This document shows, piece after piece, positions 16,230 to 25,488 of a stretch of DNA of 64,000 nucleotides. Every line of letters begins with the position of its first letter. Positions within the stretch are counted from its first letter, which is position 1. The position numbers were made by a program, and so were the translations under genes. The DNA comes from Massilibacteroides vaginae (lineage in GTDB: Bacteria; Bacteroidota; Bacteroidia; Bacteroidales; Tannerellaceae). The notes below the pieces were generated by a model. It was not told where the DNA came from, did no database searches, and saw only the letters and a program-made list of their open reading frames with translations. The stretch is from the NCBI RefSeq assembly GCF_900178525.1, contig NZ_FXDJ01000008.1:191001-255000 (forward strand). The letters are read 5' to 3'.

Positions 16230-17299
16230 TAGCTGAAAACGCGTACCATATTTTAGATGCGCTCATTGAACAGGATAAAAGTTTTGCAATTTATCGTTTG
16301 CCGGGCGAGTCATCGCCCCGGTTTGTTTTGCAAACATCCGGTGTTCCGGCTTGTTTTGACGATATTGAACACCTGAACGGACATAAAGGATTTGTAATAG
16401 CTCCTTTCCGTGCCCGTGAAAATTCTCCCATCATGCTTATTCAACCGGATTGTACCGATTTAGCCGAAGTGGTTTTAGACACAACAGGTAATGAGCCGGG
16501 CGAATCAACAAACCGGAAGAATAAATCAGAAGGTAAAGAAGACTATTCGCAACAGTTTCTTCGATTTCATGAACCATTGGTTAATGGAGAATTTGAAAAA
16601 CTTGTTTTGTCAAGAAATAAAACGATTGACCGGGAAGAAAGCTTTTCTCCCGGCCGTTCTTTTTTTTATGCAGCAGAAAAGTATATCTATTCCTATGTTT
16701 ATCTCTTTCATACACCGCTGAGTGGTACGTGGATAGGAAGTACGCCTGAAATATTGCTTTCGGGCATCGGCAATAACTGGAAAACAATTGCTTTGGCCGG
16801 AACCCGTTTCCCTAATTCAGAGGTGGTTTCGTGGGATGAAAAGAACCTTAGCGAACAAGAATTAGTATCCTCTTATCTGCTTCAACAGCTTTCTGCATTT
16901 CATATTTCACCGGAAAGAAACGGACCTTATACCGTAAAGGCAGGGGAGCTGGCTCATTTGAGAACTGATTTTTCCTTTAAACTTCCTAAAACAACCGCTT
17001 TAGGAAGTATATTGAAAGCCCTCCATCCTACTCCGGCCGTTTCCGGTCTTCCGAAAGACAAGGCCTATCAGTTTATTCTGGAAAACGAGGGCTATGACCG
17101 CCTTTATTATTCCGGATTTCTGGGGATGTTGGATCCGGGTAAAGAAACAAATATATATGTAAATCTCCGGTGTATGCATATTCAAAAAAGTTCGCTTACT
17201 TTGTTTGCCGGTGGCGGTTTGCTTGCCTCTTCTTCGTTAGACGAAGAATGGGAAGAAACTGAACAGAAATTGAGAACTATGTTGGGGATACTTAAATAA
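16226..17299 (+). CDS. menF: Isochorismate synthase MenF
   Basis: 357 residues, shorter at the N-terminus than the roughly 430-residue E. coli enzyme. It converts chorismate to isochorismate at the start of menaquinone synthesis. The chorismate-binding domain shows FEKLVLSR, WIGSTPEILLS, ALAGTRF, ELAHLRTDF, HPTPAVSGLPK, YDRLYYSGFLG and AGGGLLASSSLDEEWEETE, which hold the magnesium- and chorismate-binding Glu residues. It starts inside the stop of the preceding fusion gene (4-bp overlap) and ends 8 bp before menD. Context and the short YYSGFLG-NLRCM spacing favour MenF over anthranilate or PABA synthase. Confidence 0.95.
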   Translation: MIAENAYHILDALIEQDKSFAIYRLPGESSPRFVLQTSGVPACFDDIEHLNGHKGFVIAPFRARENSPIMLIQPDCTDLAEVVLDTTGNEPGESTNRKNKSEGKEDYSQQFLRFHEPLVNGEFEKLVLSRNKTIDREESFSPGRSFFYAAEKYIYSYVYLFHTPLSGTWIGSTPEILLSGIGNNWKTIALAGTRFPNSEVVSWDEKNLSEQELVSSYLLQQLSAFHISPERNGPYTVKAGELAHLRTDFSFKLPKTTALGSILKALHPTPAVSGLPKDKAYQFILENEGYDRLYYSGFLGMLDPGKETNIYVNLRCMHIQKSSLTLFAGGGLLASSSLDEEWEETEQKLRTMLGILK

Positions 17300-17307
17300 A
17301 TTAAACT

Positions 17308-18972
17308 ATGTATTCAGATAAAGGGAATGTTTTGCAGTTGGTAGCGTTGCTCAAAGCGCATAGTATCACTCATATTGTTCTTTCTCCCGGCTCAAGAAAT
17401 TCTCCGCTTATCCATTCTTTTGCGACCGATAAAGATTTCACTTGTTATACGATCGTAGATGAACGAAGTGCCGGTTTTTTCGCTATTGGCGTAATGCAAG
17501 CGATAAACAAACCGGTTGCCGTATGTTGTACATCCGGAACGGCAGTTCTTAATCTGGGCTCTTCTGTTGCTGAAGCTTATTATCAGCAATTACCCTTATT
17601 GGTAATTACGGCAGACCGTCCTCAGGCTTGGATCGGACAAATGGATGGACAAACAATACCACAGACTCATATATTCCGGAATATCATTCGCCATTCCGTT
17701 CAACTTCCGCAGGTAAACGGCTCAGAAGAAGCCTGGTATTGCAACCGATTGATCAATGAGGCAATTCATGCTTTAGATAATGGAGTAAAAGGACCGGCTC
17801 ATATCAACATTCCTTTAGCAGAACCGTTATTCGGTTTTAATACAGAAGAATTGCCCGAAGTACGGGTTATCAGGAAGTCTTCAGTAGGCTATCAACTGAA
17901 TGATAAAGATCAATACGATAAACGATTTAACGCTCATCCCAAACGACTGATTGTTGTTGGACAACTATTGCCGCAAAGTGAATTGTCCGATCGGTTGAAA
18001 TCATTGCATGAAGAATATGGCGTGGTAGTTTTAGCAGAACATCTTTCAAATATCGAGGTTCGTGAAACGTATAACTTCGACACCATGCTTTACGCCGCTT
18101 CTGAGGAAGATTTAAAAGCATTAAAACCGGATCTGCTTATCACACTGGGCGGACATATCGTATCCAAGAGATTAAAACAGTTTTTACGTTCACAAAACAT
18201 TCGCGAACATTGGCATATTTCTCCTGATGGAGAAGTGGTGGATACATTTCAATGTGTAACAGATATTGTTAAATGCGACGAGAAAACATTTCTCGATTAT
18301 TTAATAGCAAAGGGCGAAAAAAACAATAAAGCGTTCAGGTCACTTTGGGAAAGCCATTGTGCAGCAGTTTCCCAGCCCGAAGCAGCATTCTCCGATTTAT
18401 CGGCCGTAGGTATGTTTATGAAAAAATTACCCGCCGAAGTCGCTTTGCAATTAGGCAATAGCAACAGTGTACGCTTTGCGCAGTTGTATAATTTAGATCC
18501 TTATGTACAAGTGTTCTGTAATCGGGGCACGAATGGTATTGATGGTTCTCTTTCCACCGCGGTAGGTTATGCCGCTGCTTCAGAAAAGCAAACATTCTTG
18601 CTGATTGGAGACTTAAGTTTCTTTTATGACATGAATGGTCTTTGGAATAAATATAAAAGAAGCAACTTACACATTCTCCTCAATAATAATTCAGGTGGAG
18701 AAATATTTCATATCTTACCGGGATTGAATAAGTCGGAAGCATTGCAAGATCATATTTCGGCTTTTCATCAAACGGATGCTAAAGCATGGGCAGCGCAACA
18801 AGGGTTTACCTATCTTTCCGCAAACAATCAGAAAGAACTGGAGCAACAACTTCCCGAGTTTATGAATACCAAAAATGACAAGCCCGTTTTGTTGGAAGTT
18901 TTTACTTCTATGCAGCAAAACGCAGAACAAATAAGAACATATTATCATCAACAGAAAAATAAAATTAAATAA
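17308..18972 (+). CDS. menD: 2-succinyl-5-enolpyruvyl-6-hydroxy-3-cyclohexene-1-carboxylate synthase MenD
   Basis: 554 residues, the normal MenD length. It is a thiamine-diphosphate enzyme joining isochorismate and 2-oxoglutarate. N-terminal PYR domain: [26 protein letters not shown] and [19 protein letters not shown], with the conserved ThDP Glu in VDERS. C-terminal PP domain: [17 protein letters not shown] and the cofactor-binding [13 protein letters not shown] with [14 protein letters not shown]. The stop codon overlaps the menB start by one base, so translation is coupled. Confidence 0.97.
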   Translation: MYSDKGNVLQLVALLKAHSITHIVLSPGSRNSPLIHSFATDKDFTCYTIVDERSAGFFAIGVMQAINKPVAVCCTSGTAVLNLGSSVAEAYYQQLPLLVITADRPQAWIGQMDGQTIPQTHIFRNIIRHSVQLPQVNGSEEAWYCNRLINEAIHALDNGVKGPAHINIPLAEPLFGFNTEELPEVRVIRKSSVGYQLNDKDQYDKRFNAHPKRLIVVGQLLPQSELSDRLKSLHEEYGVVVLAEHLSNIEVRETYNFDTMLYAASEEDLKALKPDLLITLGGHIVSKRLKQFLRSQNIREHWHISPDGEVVDTFQCVTDIVKCDEKTFLDYLIAKGEKNNKAFRSLWESHCAAVSQPEAAFSDLSAVGMFMKKLPAEVALQLGNSNSVRFAQLYNLDPYVQVFCNRGTNGIDGSLSTAVGYAAASEKQTFLLIGDLSFFYDMNGLWNKYKRSNLHILLNNNSGGEIFHILPGLNKSEALQDHISAFHQTDAKAWAAQQGFTYLSANNQKELEQQLPEFMNTKNDKPVLLEVFTSMQQNAEQIRTYYHQQKNKIK

Positions 18973-19793
18973 TGGCAAGCAGAGAATGGACAACGATTAA
19001 GGAATACGAAGATATTCTTTTTGATTTTTATAACGGTATTGCCCGGATCACGATCAATCGCCCTCGTTATCGCAACGCATTTACTCCTACTACAACCGGA
19101 GAGATGAGTGATGCACTACGCATCTGCCGTGAAGAGGCTGATATCAGTGTAGTTGTTATTACAGGAGCCGGAGACAAAGCATTCTGTTCCGGAGGCGACC
19201 AGAATGTAAAAGGAAAAGGCGGATATATCGGTAAGGACGGTGTTCCTCGCCTTAGTGTGCTGGATGTGCAGAAACAAATCCGTTCCATTCCGAAACCTGT
19301 TGTCGCGATGGTTAATGGCTACGCTATTGGAGGTGGTCATGTGCTTCATGTAGTATGCGATCTTTCTATTGCTTCGGAAAACGCGATCTTCGGTCAGACT
19401 GGTCCTCGCGTAGGTAGTTTTGATGCAGGATTTGGTTCTTCTTATTTGGCGCGTATCGTAGGACAAAAGAAAGCGCGTGAGATATGGTTCCTTTGTCGTC
19501 AATATAATGCGAAGGAAGCGCTGGAAATGGGACTGGTAAATAAAGTAGTGCCTTTCGAAAATCTGGAGGACGAAGTGGTTGACTGGGCGGAAACAATGAT
19601 GCAACATAGTCCGTTGGCTCTTCGCATGATTAAAGCCGGACTGAACGCCGAATTAGACGGACAAGCCGGAATACAGGAATTAGCCGGCGACGCCACCATG
19701 CTTTATTACCTGACCGACGAAGCGCAGGAAGGCAAACATGCTTTCTTAGAAAAGCGCAAACCTGATTTTAAACAATTCCCAAAGCTCCCTTAA
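18972..19793 (+). CDS. menB: 1,4-dihydroxy-2-naphthoyl-CoA synthase MenB
   Basis: 273 residues, crotonase fold. It closes the second ring of menaquinone from o-succinylbenzoyl-CoA. Typical MenB features are [27 protein letters not shown], the oxyanion-hole loop [21 protein letters not shown], and [21 protein letters not shown], whose Asp and Gly residues are characteristic of DHNA-CoA synthases. The start codon overlaps the menD stop. Its product is the substrate expected for the thioesterase domain encoded at the operon head. Confidence 0.97.
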   Translation: MASREWTTIKEYEDILFDFYNGIARITINRPRYRNAFTPTTTGEMSDALRICREEADISVVVITGAGDKAFCSGGDQNVKGKGGYIGKDGVPRLSVLDVQKQIRSIPKPVVAMVNGYAIGGGHVLHVVCDLSIASENAIFGQTGPRVGSFDAGFGSSYLARIVGQKKAREIWFLCRQYNAKEALEMGLVNKVVPFENLEDEVVDWAETMMQHSPLALRMIKAGLNAELDGQAGIQELAGDATMLYYLTDEAQEGKHAFLEKRKPDFKQFPKLP

Positions 19794-19805
19794 TAAAGAA
19801 CGCCT

Positions 19806-20858
19806 GTGTTTCGTATAGAAATCATACCGTATACATTGCATTTTAAACAACCGGCAGGTACCTCCAGAGGAATTTACACGGAGCACAGAGTTTGGTATGT
19901 TGTTTTTGTAGATATTGATGACGAGTCTCACTACGGAATAGGCGAATGTGCTCCTTTACACGACCTAAGTTGTGATTTTAACGCGCATTATGCAGATACG
20001 TTATCAGCCTTCTGCAAAATAACAGAAGAGAAGCAATTTGTCGATACCGAACTGCTTCGTGATTATCCCTCCATGCTTTTTGGTTTAGAAACAGCTATAC
20101 GGCATTACCGGCAACATAAATGGCAGTTATGGGATACGCCCTTTAGTATGGGTGAACAAGGTATTACAATTAACGGCTTGATCTGGATGGCAGACTATGC
20201 TACGATGTTACAACAGATCGAGACTAAGTTAACACAGGGCTTTACGTGCGTCAAATTAAAAATCGGAGCAATAGATTTTGAAAAAGAACTTGATCTGCTC
20301 CGATCTATTCGCAGTCATTACTCAGCAAAGGAAGTTACTATTCGTGTGGATGCGAATGGTAACTTCGCAAATGAAGACACGTTAGGTAAGTTACAGAAAT
20401 TATCGGAATTAGATATTCACTCCATTGAACAGCCTATAAAAGCCGGGCAATGGCATGAAATGGCTCAACTTATTGCTTCCTCCCCTTTGCCTATAGCCTT
20501 GGACGAAGAGTTGATAGGTGTAAATAATCCAACAGAGAAAAGGAAATTACTGGAAGCGATCCGACCGCATTTTATTATACTTAAGCCTTCTTTGCATGGA
20601 GGCCTGACCGGTGCCTATGAATGGATTGAATTGGCGCAGGAGCTGGGTATCGACTGGTGGATAACATCCGCACTTGAATCTAATATCGGATTGAATTGTA
20701 TTGCCCAATGGTGCGCAACGTTTGATAATCCCTTACCGCAAGGCCTGGGAACAGGTATGCTGTATACAAACAATATCGAAATGCCACTGACAATTAAAAG
20801 GCATGAACTTTGGTTTAATCCGAATGGAATCTTTCCGGACAAATTGATACAGGGATGA
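19806..20858 (+). CDS. menC: o-Succinylbenzoate synthase MenC
   Basis: 350 residues, using a GTG start 12 bp after menB; no nearby ATG fits the conserved N-terminus FRIEIIPYTLHFKQPAGTSRG. It is an enolase-superfamily dehydratase. Residues recognised: the KxK motif in CVKLKIG, metal ligands in RVDANGNF, SIEQPI and ALDEELI, and the second catalytic Lys in ILKPSLHGG. The GIGECAPL segment of the capping domain is present. It overlaps menE by 4 bp. The family also holds N-acylamino acid racemases, but the operon settles the role. Confidence 0.95.
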   Translation: MFRIEIIPYTLHFKQPAGTSRGIYTEHRVWYVVFVDIDDESHYGIGECAPLHDLSCDFNAHYADTLSAFCKITEEKQFVDTELLRDYPSMLFGLETAIRHYRQHKWQLWDTPFSMGEQGITINGLIWMADYATMLQQIETKLTQGFTCVKLKIGAIDFEKELDLLRSIRSHYSAKEVTIRVDANGNFANEDTLGKLQKLSELDIHSIEQPIKAGQWHEMAQLIASSPLPIALDEELIGVNNPTEKRKLLEAIRPHFIILKPSLHGGLTGAYEWIELAQELGIDWWITSALESNIGLNCIAQWCATFDNPLPQGLGTGMLYTNNIEMPLTIKRHELWFNPNGIFPDKLIQG

Positions 20859-21859
20859 TACATTCTATCCAACAGCAGGTAGCAGACTTTATCAAGGATT
20901 GGCATTCCGATTCACCGACTATTTGTGTGCAGACATCAGGCTCAACGGGAACGCCAAAGAAAATGGACGTGAAGAAAACCCGCATGTTGGAAAGTGCTAA
21001 AATAACCTGTCAATTCTTTGGGTTAAAGAAAAATGATAAAGCACTACTCTGTTTGCCGTTGCAGTATATCGCCGGGAAAATGGTTGTTGTACGTGCGCTT
21101 TATGCCGGACTCGACCTGTATTCCGTAGAGCCATGCGGACATCCTTTGGCTGACGTTGACATGGATTTCGATTTTGCAGCAATGATTCCATTACAGGTGT
21201 ATAATTCCTTACAGATACCCGAGGAACGACAACGGTTGGCTGCCATTAAATACCTGATTATCGGAGGAGGTGCAATAGATGAAACCTTAGAACATGAGCT
21301 TTCCGGATTTCCTAACGCCATTTATTCTACTTATGGAATGACTGAAACACTTTCGCATATAGCCTTACGTAGAATCAGCGGTTCGGCAGCCAGCCTGTAT
21401 TACACCCCATTGTCGAATGTACGGGTAAGTTTATCGCAAGAAAGCACATTGATTATCGACGCGCCGCTCGTAGCAAATGAAACCTTGTTTACAAACGATA
21501 TAGCCGCACTAAGGTGTGACGGAACGTTTCGTATACTCGGACGAAAAGACAATGTGATTAATAGCGGAGGAATAAAAATACAAATAGAAGAGGTAGAACG
21601 GATTTTGCGTCCGCATATTACCGGAAACTTCGCGATAAGCCACATCCCCCACCCTAAACTTGGCGAAGCAATTGTTTTGTTAACGGAAGAAGCGGCTACT
21701 ATCGAGCTTAAAAACAAAATAAGGCATCTGCTTCCCCGTTATCAGGAACCTTTACATATATGTTTTGTCGAGGCTATTCCTTTAACAGGAAATGGAAAGC
21801 CCGACCGCAAGGCTATAAAAAAACTGGCAGAACAAGTTTGTCCTGCCAGCACACACTAA
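20855..21859 (+). CDS. menE: o-Succinylbenzoate-CoA ligase MenE
   Basis: 334 residues, about 120 shorter than the E. coli-type enzyme because most of the N-terminal ANL subdomain is absent; the motif region begins within 30 residues of the start. It activates o-succinylbenzoate to its CoA thioester using ATP. Motifs: P-loop QTSGSTGTPKKM, YSTYGMTETLSHIALR, RILGRKDNVINSGGIKI (ribose-binding Asp and hinge) and the catalytic Lys in LTGNGKPDRKAIKK. It is the last gene of the operon and converges on the DUF438 gene 38 bp later. No menH or menA gene is present here. Confidence 0.93.
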   Translation: MIHSIQQQVADFIKDWHSDSPTICVQTSGSTGTPKKMDVKKTRMLESAKITCQFFGLKKNDKALLCLPLQYIAGKMVVVRALYAGLDLYSVEPCGHPLADVDMDFDFAAMIPLQVYNSLQIPEERQRLAAIKYLIIGGGAIDETLEHELSGFPNAIYSTYGMTETLSHIALRRISGSAASLYYTPLSNVRVSLSQESTLIIDAPLVANETLFTNDIAALRCDGTFRILGRKDNVINSGGIKIQIEEVERILRPHITGNFAISHIPHPKLGEAIVLLTEEAATIELKNKIRHLLPRYQEPLHICFVEAIPLTGNGKPDRKAIKKLAEQVCPASTH

Positions 21860-21897
21860 CACTTTCCGTATAAAACTACTATATCTACAACTATTAA

Positions 21898-23130
21898 TTA
21901 TCTTTTCGTATAGGAAAGCAAGCGTTGTTCGCCTTCCAATTTACGATAATGCGTTAAATCCTGTGTACATTCAATCACACCCAGGTATTCACCTGATTCT
22001 CCCCGAAGAGCGATGTATTCTATATACACGAACATACCTTTGAAGTTAATCCAGAATGACGCGTTTGATTCCTTACCTTCCTTGAAATCAGTTAGTATCT
22101 GATCTACGATATGTACACTGTGAGGAGGATGGCAGAGTTGAACGCTTCGTCCGATAATGGCACGGTTACGGTCGAATATACGATGCGTACCTAAGGAAAA
22201 GAACTTTACCTTGTCGTCTTTATCCACAAAGGTGATATCCATCGGCAACAGATTAAACAAAGCGGTGAGTTCTTCGATGGCAAAACTGCCGGTAGGAAGT
22301 TTCACACTTCCTTTGCCGGAATAGTTAACCTCTCCTACTTGTACGTTCTCCGGAGTCCATTTCTCCTGCGGATCATACAAACAGTAGCCGAATTCGATGG
22401 TTTGGTCATATATATGGTACCATTCTTCTTCGGTCAGTACATCAAGACACATCGGCAGGAGTATTTGTTCTTCTTTGAAGATCATGCCTTCTATAGCGGC
22501 TAATGTCGGTTCCAGTATCTCAACAATGGCAGGCAACAGGTTTTTTGCTCCTTCAGGATCACGAGTTCCAAGAAACGCATGAGCCGCTTTCAACAACTCG
22601 CGTGTTTCATCGTGCTTTCCCCACATCACTTTAGGAGGACCGGTAATGCCGTTCTTTTCCATAAAAGGAAACAACAAGTATTCTTTACGGCGGTAGTGTT
22701 TATCTACATCAGAAAGTTCATTAAAAGCACCTTTCAGTGAAATCATGTAATTCATAAAATCTTCTGCCGATAAAGAAGGAGCCTGACCGAATAAGGCTCG
22801 CACTCGTTCGATAACCTTTGCCAGTTCTATATTTTCTTTTTTGAACGTATCTACGGGGTGTCCGGGAGGGTAAGGAAGACTGTCGTCTTGTATTATATGT
22901 CCTTCTAAAACAGCAGTATGTATATCGCAAAACTTCAGAACTTCTTCTTCCGGAAGTCCTTCCGCTATTAATTGTTGTTCTACTTCTACAACATCTCCGT
23001 AAGGAATCTGAGCCAGCAAACCGATAAGTTGATTTTTTACGGCCGAAGGAGCTTCGCCATTATGTAATTGCAGGATCAGGTGCTTAAGCAGTTCCTTCCG
23101 TTTTTCTGAATTGTTTATAATCTCACTCAT
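21898..23130 (-). CDS. DUF438/hemerythrin/PAS domain sensor protein
   Basis: 410 residues in three parts. Residues 1-75 are a DUF438 helical domain (LKHLILQLHNGEAP, VEQQLIAEGLPEEEVLKFCDIH). Residues of about 95-250 are a hemerythrin HHE-like bundle with spaced ligands HPVDTF, DKHYRRKEYLLFPFME, WGKHDETRELL and KEEQILLPMCLDVL, typical of a non-haem di-iron site for O2 or NO. Residues 280-400 are a PAS domain (ALFNLLPMDITFVDKDDKVKFF through YLGVIECTQDLTHYR). There is no output domain and no membrane segment, so it may act as a cytoplasmic oxygen/NO-responsive protein. A long inverted repeat overlaps its promoter and start codon. Confidence 0.9.
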   Translation of the reverse strand: MSEIINNSEKRKELLKHLILQLHNGEAPSAVKNQLIGLLAQIPYGDVVEVEQQLIAEGLPEEEVLKFCDIHTAVLEGHIIQDDSLPYPPGHPVDTFKKENIELAKVIERVRALFGQAPSLSAEDFMNYMISLKGAFNELSDVDKHYRRKEYLLFPFMEKNGITGPPKVMWGKHDETRELLKAAHAFLGTRDPEGAKNLLPAIVEILEPTLAAIEGMIFKEEQILLPMCLDVLTEEEWYHIYDQTIEFGYCLYDPQEKWTPENVQVGEVNYSGKGSVKLPTGSFAIEELTALFNLLPMDITFVDKDDKVKFFSLGTHRIFDRNRAIIGRSVQLCHPPHSVHIVDQILTDFKEGKESNASFWINFKGMFVYIEYIALRGESGEYLGVIECTQDLTHYRKLEGEQRLLSYTKR

Positions 23131-23168
23131 AGTTTTATCTTGTATTAATATTACAAGACAAAACTATG
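23128..23168 (-). promoter_or_regulatory. Long inverted repeat over promoter and start codon of the DUF438 gene
   Basis: Arms CATAGTTTTATCTTGTA (23128-23144) and TACAAGACAAAACTATG (23152-23168) pair over 17 bp with one mismatch, around the spacer TTAATAT. On the minus strand the upstream arm contains TAGTTTTG (23159-23166), a -7 box, and the downstream arm ends in the ATG start codon. It could be a dimeric regulator site or an RNA hairpin that hides the start codon. Confidence 0.7.
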
Positions 23169-23199
23169 AATAGATGTACCTTTAAATTTGTCGCATTTG

Positions 23200-24399
23200 T
23201 TACACTTGGTCTTTTTCACGATTGGGCAGTATCAGATTTAAAACTACTCCGATAACAGCAGCCAATCCAATACCCGTCATGGAAAATTCTCCTACCTGAA
23301 AAATCGCACCTCCAATGCCAAAAGTCAATGTCAATGAAACAATGATCAGGTTACGGGTGTTGCCCATATCTGTTTTCGCATTTACCAAGGTGCTGATACC
23401 TACAGAGGCAATGGTTCCAAACAACAACATCATTATACCTCCCAATACTGATTCCGGTATTGATTTCAACACGGCACTAACCTTGCCTACCACCGAAAAA
23501 AGAATTCCGGCAACCGCCGCGATACGAATTACCACCGGATCTGTAATTTTAGTCAGCGAAATGGCACCGGTCACTTCCGCATAAGTGGTTACCGGAGGCC
23601 CGCCGATAAATCCCGCCACCGAACAAGCAACACCATCTCCTAATAAAGTACGATGCAACCCCGGATCTTTAATAAAATCCTTTCCGGTAACACCATTTAT
23701 GGCGTATACGCCACCGATATGCTCAATTACGGGAGCTATCGCCACCGGAGTCATAAAAACAATTGCTCCCCATGAAAATTCAGGCTTTACCAGTTTAGGA
23801 AAAGCAAACCAGGCTGCTTCTTTAATAGGTTCATAATCAATTATTCCAAAACACGCCGATGCTATATATCCGGCAATGATTCCCATAAAAATAGGGATCA
23901 GTTTAAGCAATCCTTTACCCAACATCGTAACCAAAACAGCCGTGGCCAAAGCAATCAAAGCAATAGACCAGTTACTTTTTGCCATATCCACACCGGCACC
24001 GGCCAGCGAAAGTCCGATTAAGATAATGACTGGTCCGATTACAACCGGAGGAAACAACCTGTTGATGAGTTGCAGCCCCTTCCATTTAACCAACCAACTC
24101 ATTATGGCATAAACCGCACCTACAGCAATCAGCCCGGACATAGTGCCAGCCATGCCGTACAATTCCGTAGCCTTGATAATGGGTGCTATAAAGGCAAAAC
24201 TACTTCCCAGAAAAAGAGGAACTTTGCCTTTTGTTATTAAATGAAAGATCAGGGTACCTACACCTGCCGTAAACAGAGCCGTCGAAGGGTCTAAACCAAC
24301 TAATAAAGGAACCAGAACAGTGGCCCCGAATGCCACAAAGAGAAACTGAACGCCGACTACAGTTTTCTGTACCGGATTCAGACGTTGCGTATTTTCCAT
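23200..24399 (-). CDS. uraA: Uracil/xanthine permease, NCS2 family (UraA-like)
   Basis: 399 residues from the ATG; the codon before it is a TTG and is unlikely. It is an integral inner-membrane nucleobase:proton symporter with the 14-helix NCS2 pattern. Recognisable motifs: VQFLFVAFGATVLVPLLVGLDPS at the start, LGSSFAFIAPI, MTPVAIAPVIEHIGG (helix 8, with the substrate-binding Glu), and DGVACSVAGFIGGPPVTTYAEVTGAISLT. This last loop and the short length favour UraA over xanthine carriers. It lies upstream of the DUF438 gene on the same strand, but that gene has its own promoter. A second NCS2 gene lies at 60823. Confidence 0.9.
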   Translation of the reverse strand: MENTQRLNPVQKTVVGVQFLFVAFGATVLVPLLVGLDPSTALFTAGVGTLIFHLITKGKVPLFLGSSFAFIAPIIKATELYGMAGTMSGLIAVGAVYAIMSWLVKWKGLQLINRLFPPVVIGPVIILIGLSLAGAGVDMAKSNWSIALIALATAVLVTMLGKGLLKLIPIFMGIIAGYIASACFGIIDYEPIKEAAWFAFPKLVKPEFSWGAIVFMTPVAIAPVIEHIGGVYAINGVTGKDFIKDPGLHRTLLGDGVACSVAGFIGGPPVTTYAEVTGAISLTKITDPVVIRIAAVAGILFSVVGKVSAVLKSIPESVLGGIMMLLFGTIASVGISTLVNAKTDMGNTRNLIIVSLTLTFGIGGAIFQVGEFSMTGIGLAAVIGVVLNLILPNREKDQV

Positions 24400-24423
24400 C
24401 AATAAATAAAGTTATATTTTGTG

Positions 24424-24431
24424 CAAATATA
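24424..24431 (-). promoter_or_regulatory. -7 box of the uracil permease gene
   Basis: The minus strand reads TATATTTG, 24 bp before the ATG at 24399. No clear -33 element. Confidence 0.5.
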
Positions 24432-24520
24432 GTATAGAAAAACTAAAGATGAATTTTTTGCAGATCTTAAATCATCTTATTCCGATCAGACAAAACACCC
24501 GGTTGAACCCACTTTTTTTC

Positions 24521-24544
24521 CCTTGTTTTAAAGCGAAAACAAGG
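24521..24544. other. Inverted repeat in the left flank of array A2
   Basis: CCTTGTTTT (24521-24529) and AAAACAAGG (24536-24544) form a perfect 9-bp stem with a 6-nt loop, followed on the plus strand by a T-rich stretch. It might terminate transcripts or be part of the wider repeat element, because a similar CCTTG...GCGAAAA stretch precedes array A1. Confidence 0.45.
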
Positions 24545-24613
24545 CTAAATTTTCGTCTTTTTTTGGCCTTTCCTATGTTACTGAAAATCAGATGGTTGTA
24601 TTTATCGAAAAAC

Positions 24614-24687
24614 ATAAAGGTTATTTTTCGAAAAATAAAGGTTATCTTTTGAAAAATAAAGGATATCTTTTTAAACATATAGTAATA
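24614..24687 (+). repeat. 21-bp-phased ATAAAGG array (copy A2)
   Basis: Cores start at 24614, 24635 and 24656 (GGTTAT, GGTTAT, GGATAT), with a degenerate fourth at 24677. ACTGAAAATCA at 24580 is the shared left-flank motif, 34 bp before the first core. The array lies in the 465-bp gap between the divergent permease and sigma-factor genes. An open reading frame runs through it (heptad-like KNKGYLL) because 21 is a multiple of three, but this is upstream of the promoter and not a gene. The rest of the gap holds the inverted repeat at 24521 and two promoters. Confidence 0.8.
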
Positions 24688-24841
24688 CAAAAAATCACTT
24701 CGTTTTTAAGGCCGAATTCGCGCACTCTTTTTTGCGGTCCAAGCAGAAACAAAAACACAACCGACCGGGATTTTTTTTTGCTCCTCTTATTCTATTTTCA
24801 GCAAGAAAAGTCCTTACCGGTTTTAGTTTCAAATTGTTCAT

Positions 24842-24849
24842 TATATTTG
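24842..24849 (+). promoter_or_regulatory. -7 box of the ECF sigma factor gene
   Basis: TATATTTG matches TAnnTTTG. The GTG start at 24865 follows 15 bp later, so the leader would be very short. Confidence 0.45.
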
Positions 24850-24864
24850 CACTATAAATACAAT

Positions 24865-25413
24865 GTGAAAGAGTATAGCGAAAATATCAACATTAATCTA
24901 AGTAACGATAAAGAATTTAAGGATTTACTTGACAGGTTCTATATCCCCTTATGTCAGTTTGCGTTTCATTATCTTGAAAACGAGCAAACTGCTGAAGATA
25001 TTGCACAGGAATGTTTCGTTAAACTATGGGAAATACGCACAGACTTTCTGTACTTACATCAGGTGAAAAGTTTTTTATACACCTCCATACGAAACAAATC
25101 GATCAATGTAATCGAACACAACAAAGTGGTTAATGCTTATCAACAAAAGATTCTTGATAAAAGCTCCGAACTCTTTTTTCACGATCATTTAATAGAAGAG
25201 GAAACATATCGCATATTAAATGATGCGATCAATAAACTTCCCAATAAAACAAGACAAATAATGCAACTATCCCTTCATGGAATGAGCAATGTTGAAATTG
25301 CTGATTCTTTAAACATATCCAAAGAAACTGTTCATTCTTTAAAAAAATCAGCCTATAAGAAACTGCGTATATATCTCAAAGAATTCTATTATTTACTGTT
25401 TTTCCTCATTTGA
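24865..25413 (+). CDS. ECF-type RNA polymerase sigma factor
   Basis: 182 residues from the GTG; longer in-frame starts back to 24592 run through the repeat array and the promoter, so they are rejected. Region 2 is LLDRFYIPLCQFAFHYLENEQTAEDIAQECFVKLWE with the DIAQECF signature of ECF factors. Region 4 is LPNKTRQIMQLSLHGMSNVEIADSLNISKETVHSLKKSAYKKLR, a helix-turn-helix reading -35 DNA. The gene heads a sigma/FecR/SusC/SusD set, the standard trans-envelope control of Bacteroidota nutrient loci, so it should activate the SusCD genes downstream. The start codon is not certain. Confidence 0.9.
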   Translation: MKEYSENININLSNDKEFKDLLDRFYIPLCQFAFHYLENEQTAEDIAQECFVKLWEIRTDFLYLHQVKSFLYTSIRNKSINVIEHNKVVNAYQQKILDKSSELFFHDHLIEEETYRILNDAINKLPNKTRQIMQLSLHGMSNVEIADSLNISKETVHSLKKSAYKKLRIYLKEFYYLLFFLI

Positions 25414-25488
25414 TTTTAAAAAAAACAAGCAGGGAGTCACCCTGTTTTACAACAAGCCTGTTATATAGTGTATAAACAAATTCTATTT

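Noticed and set aside
19116-19607. Long antisense reading frames within menB
   Set aside because: They overlap a fully conserved gene and have no family signature; they are shadows of its codon usage.
24592-24864. In-frame N-terminal extension of the sigma factor with KNKGYLL heptads
   Set aside because: The heptads are a by-product of the 21-bp repeat being read in frame, and the stretch lies upstream of the likely promoter at 24842.
25430-25444. CAGGG-AGTCA-CCCTG hairpin between the sigma and anti-sigma genes
   Set aside because: Only five base pairs and no T-run; too weak to call a terminator or attenuator.
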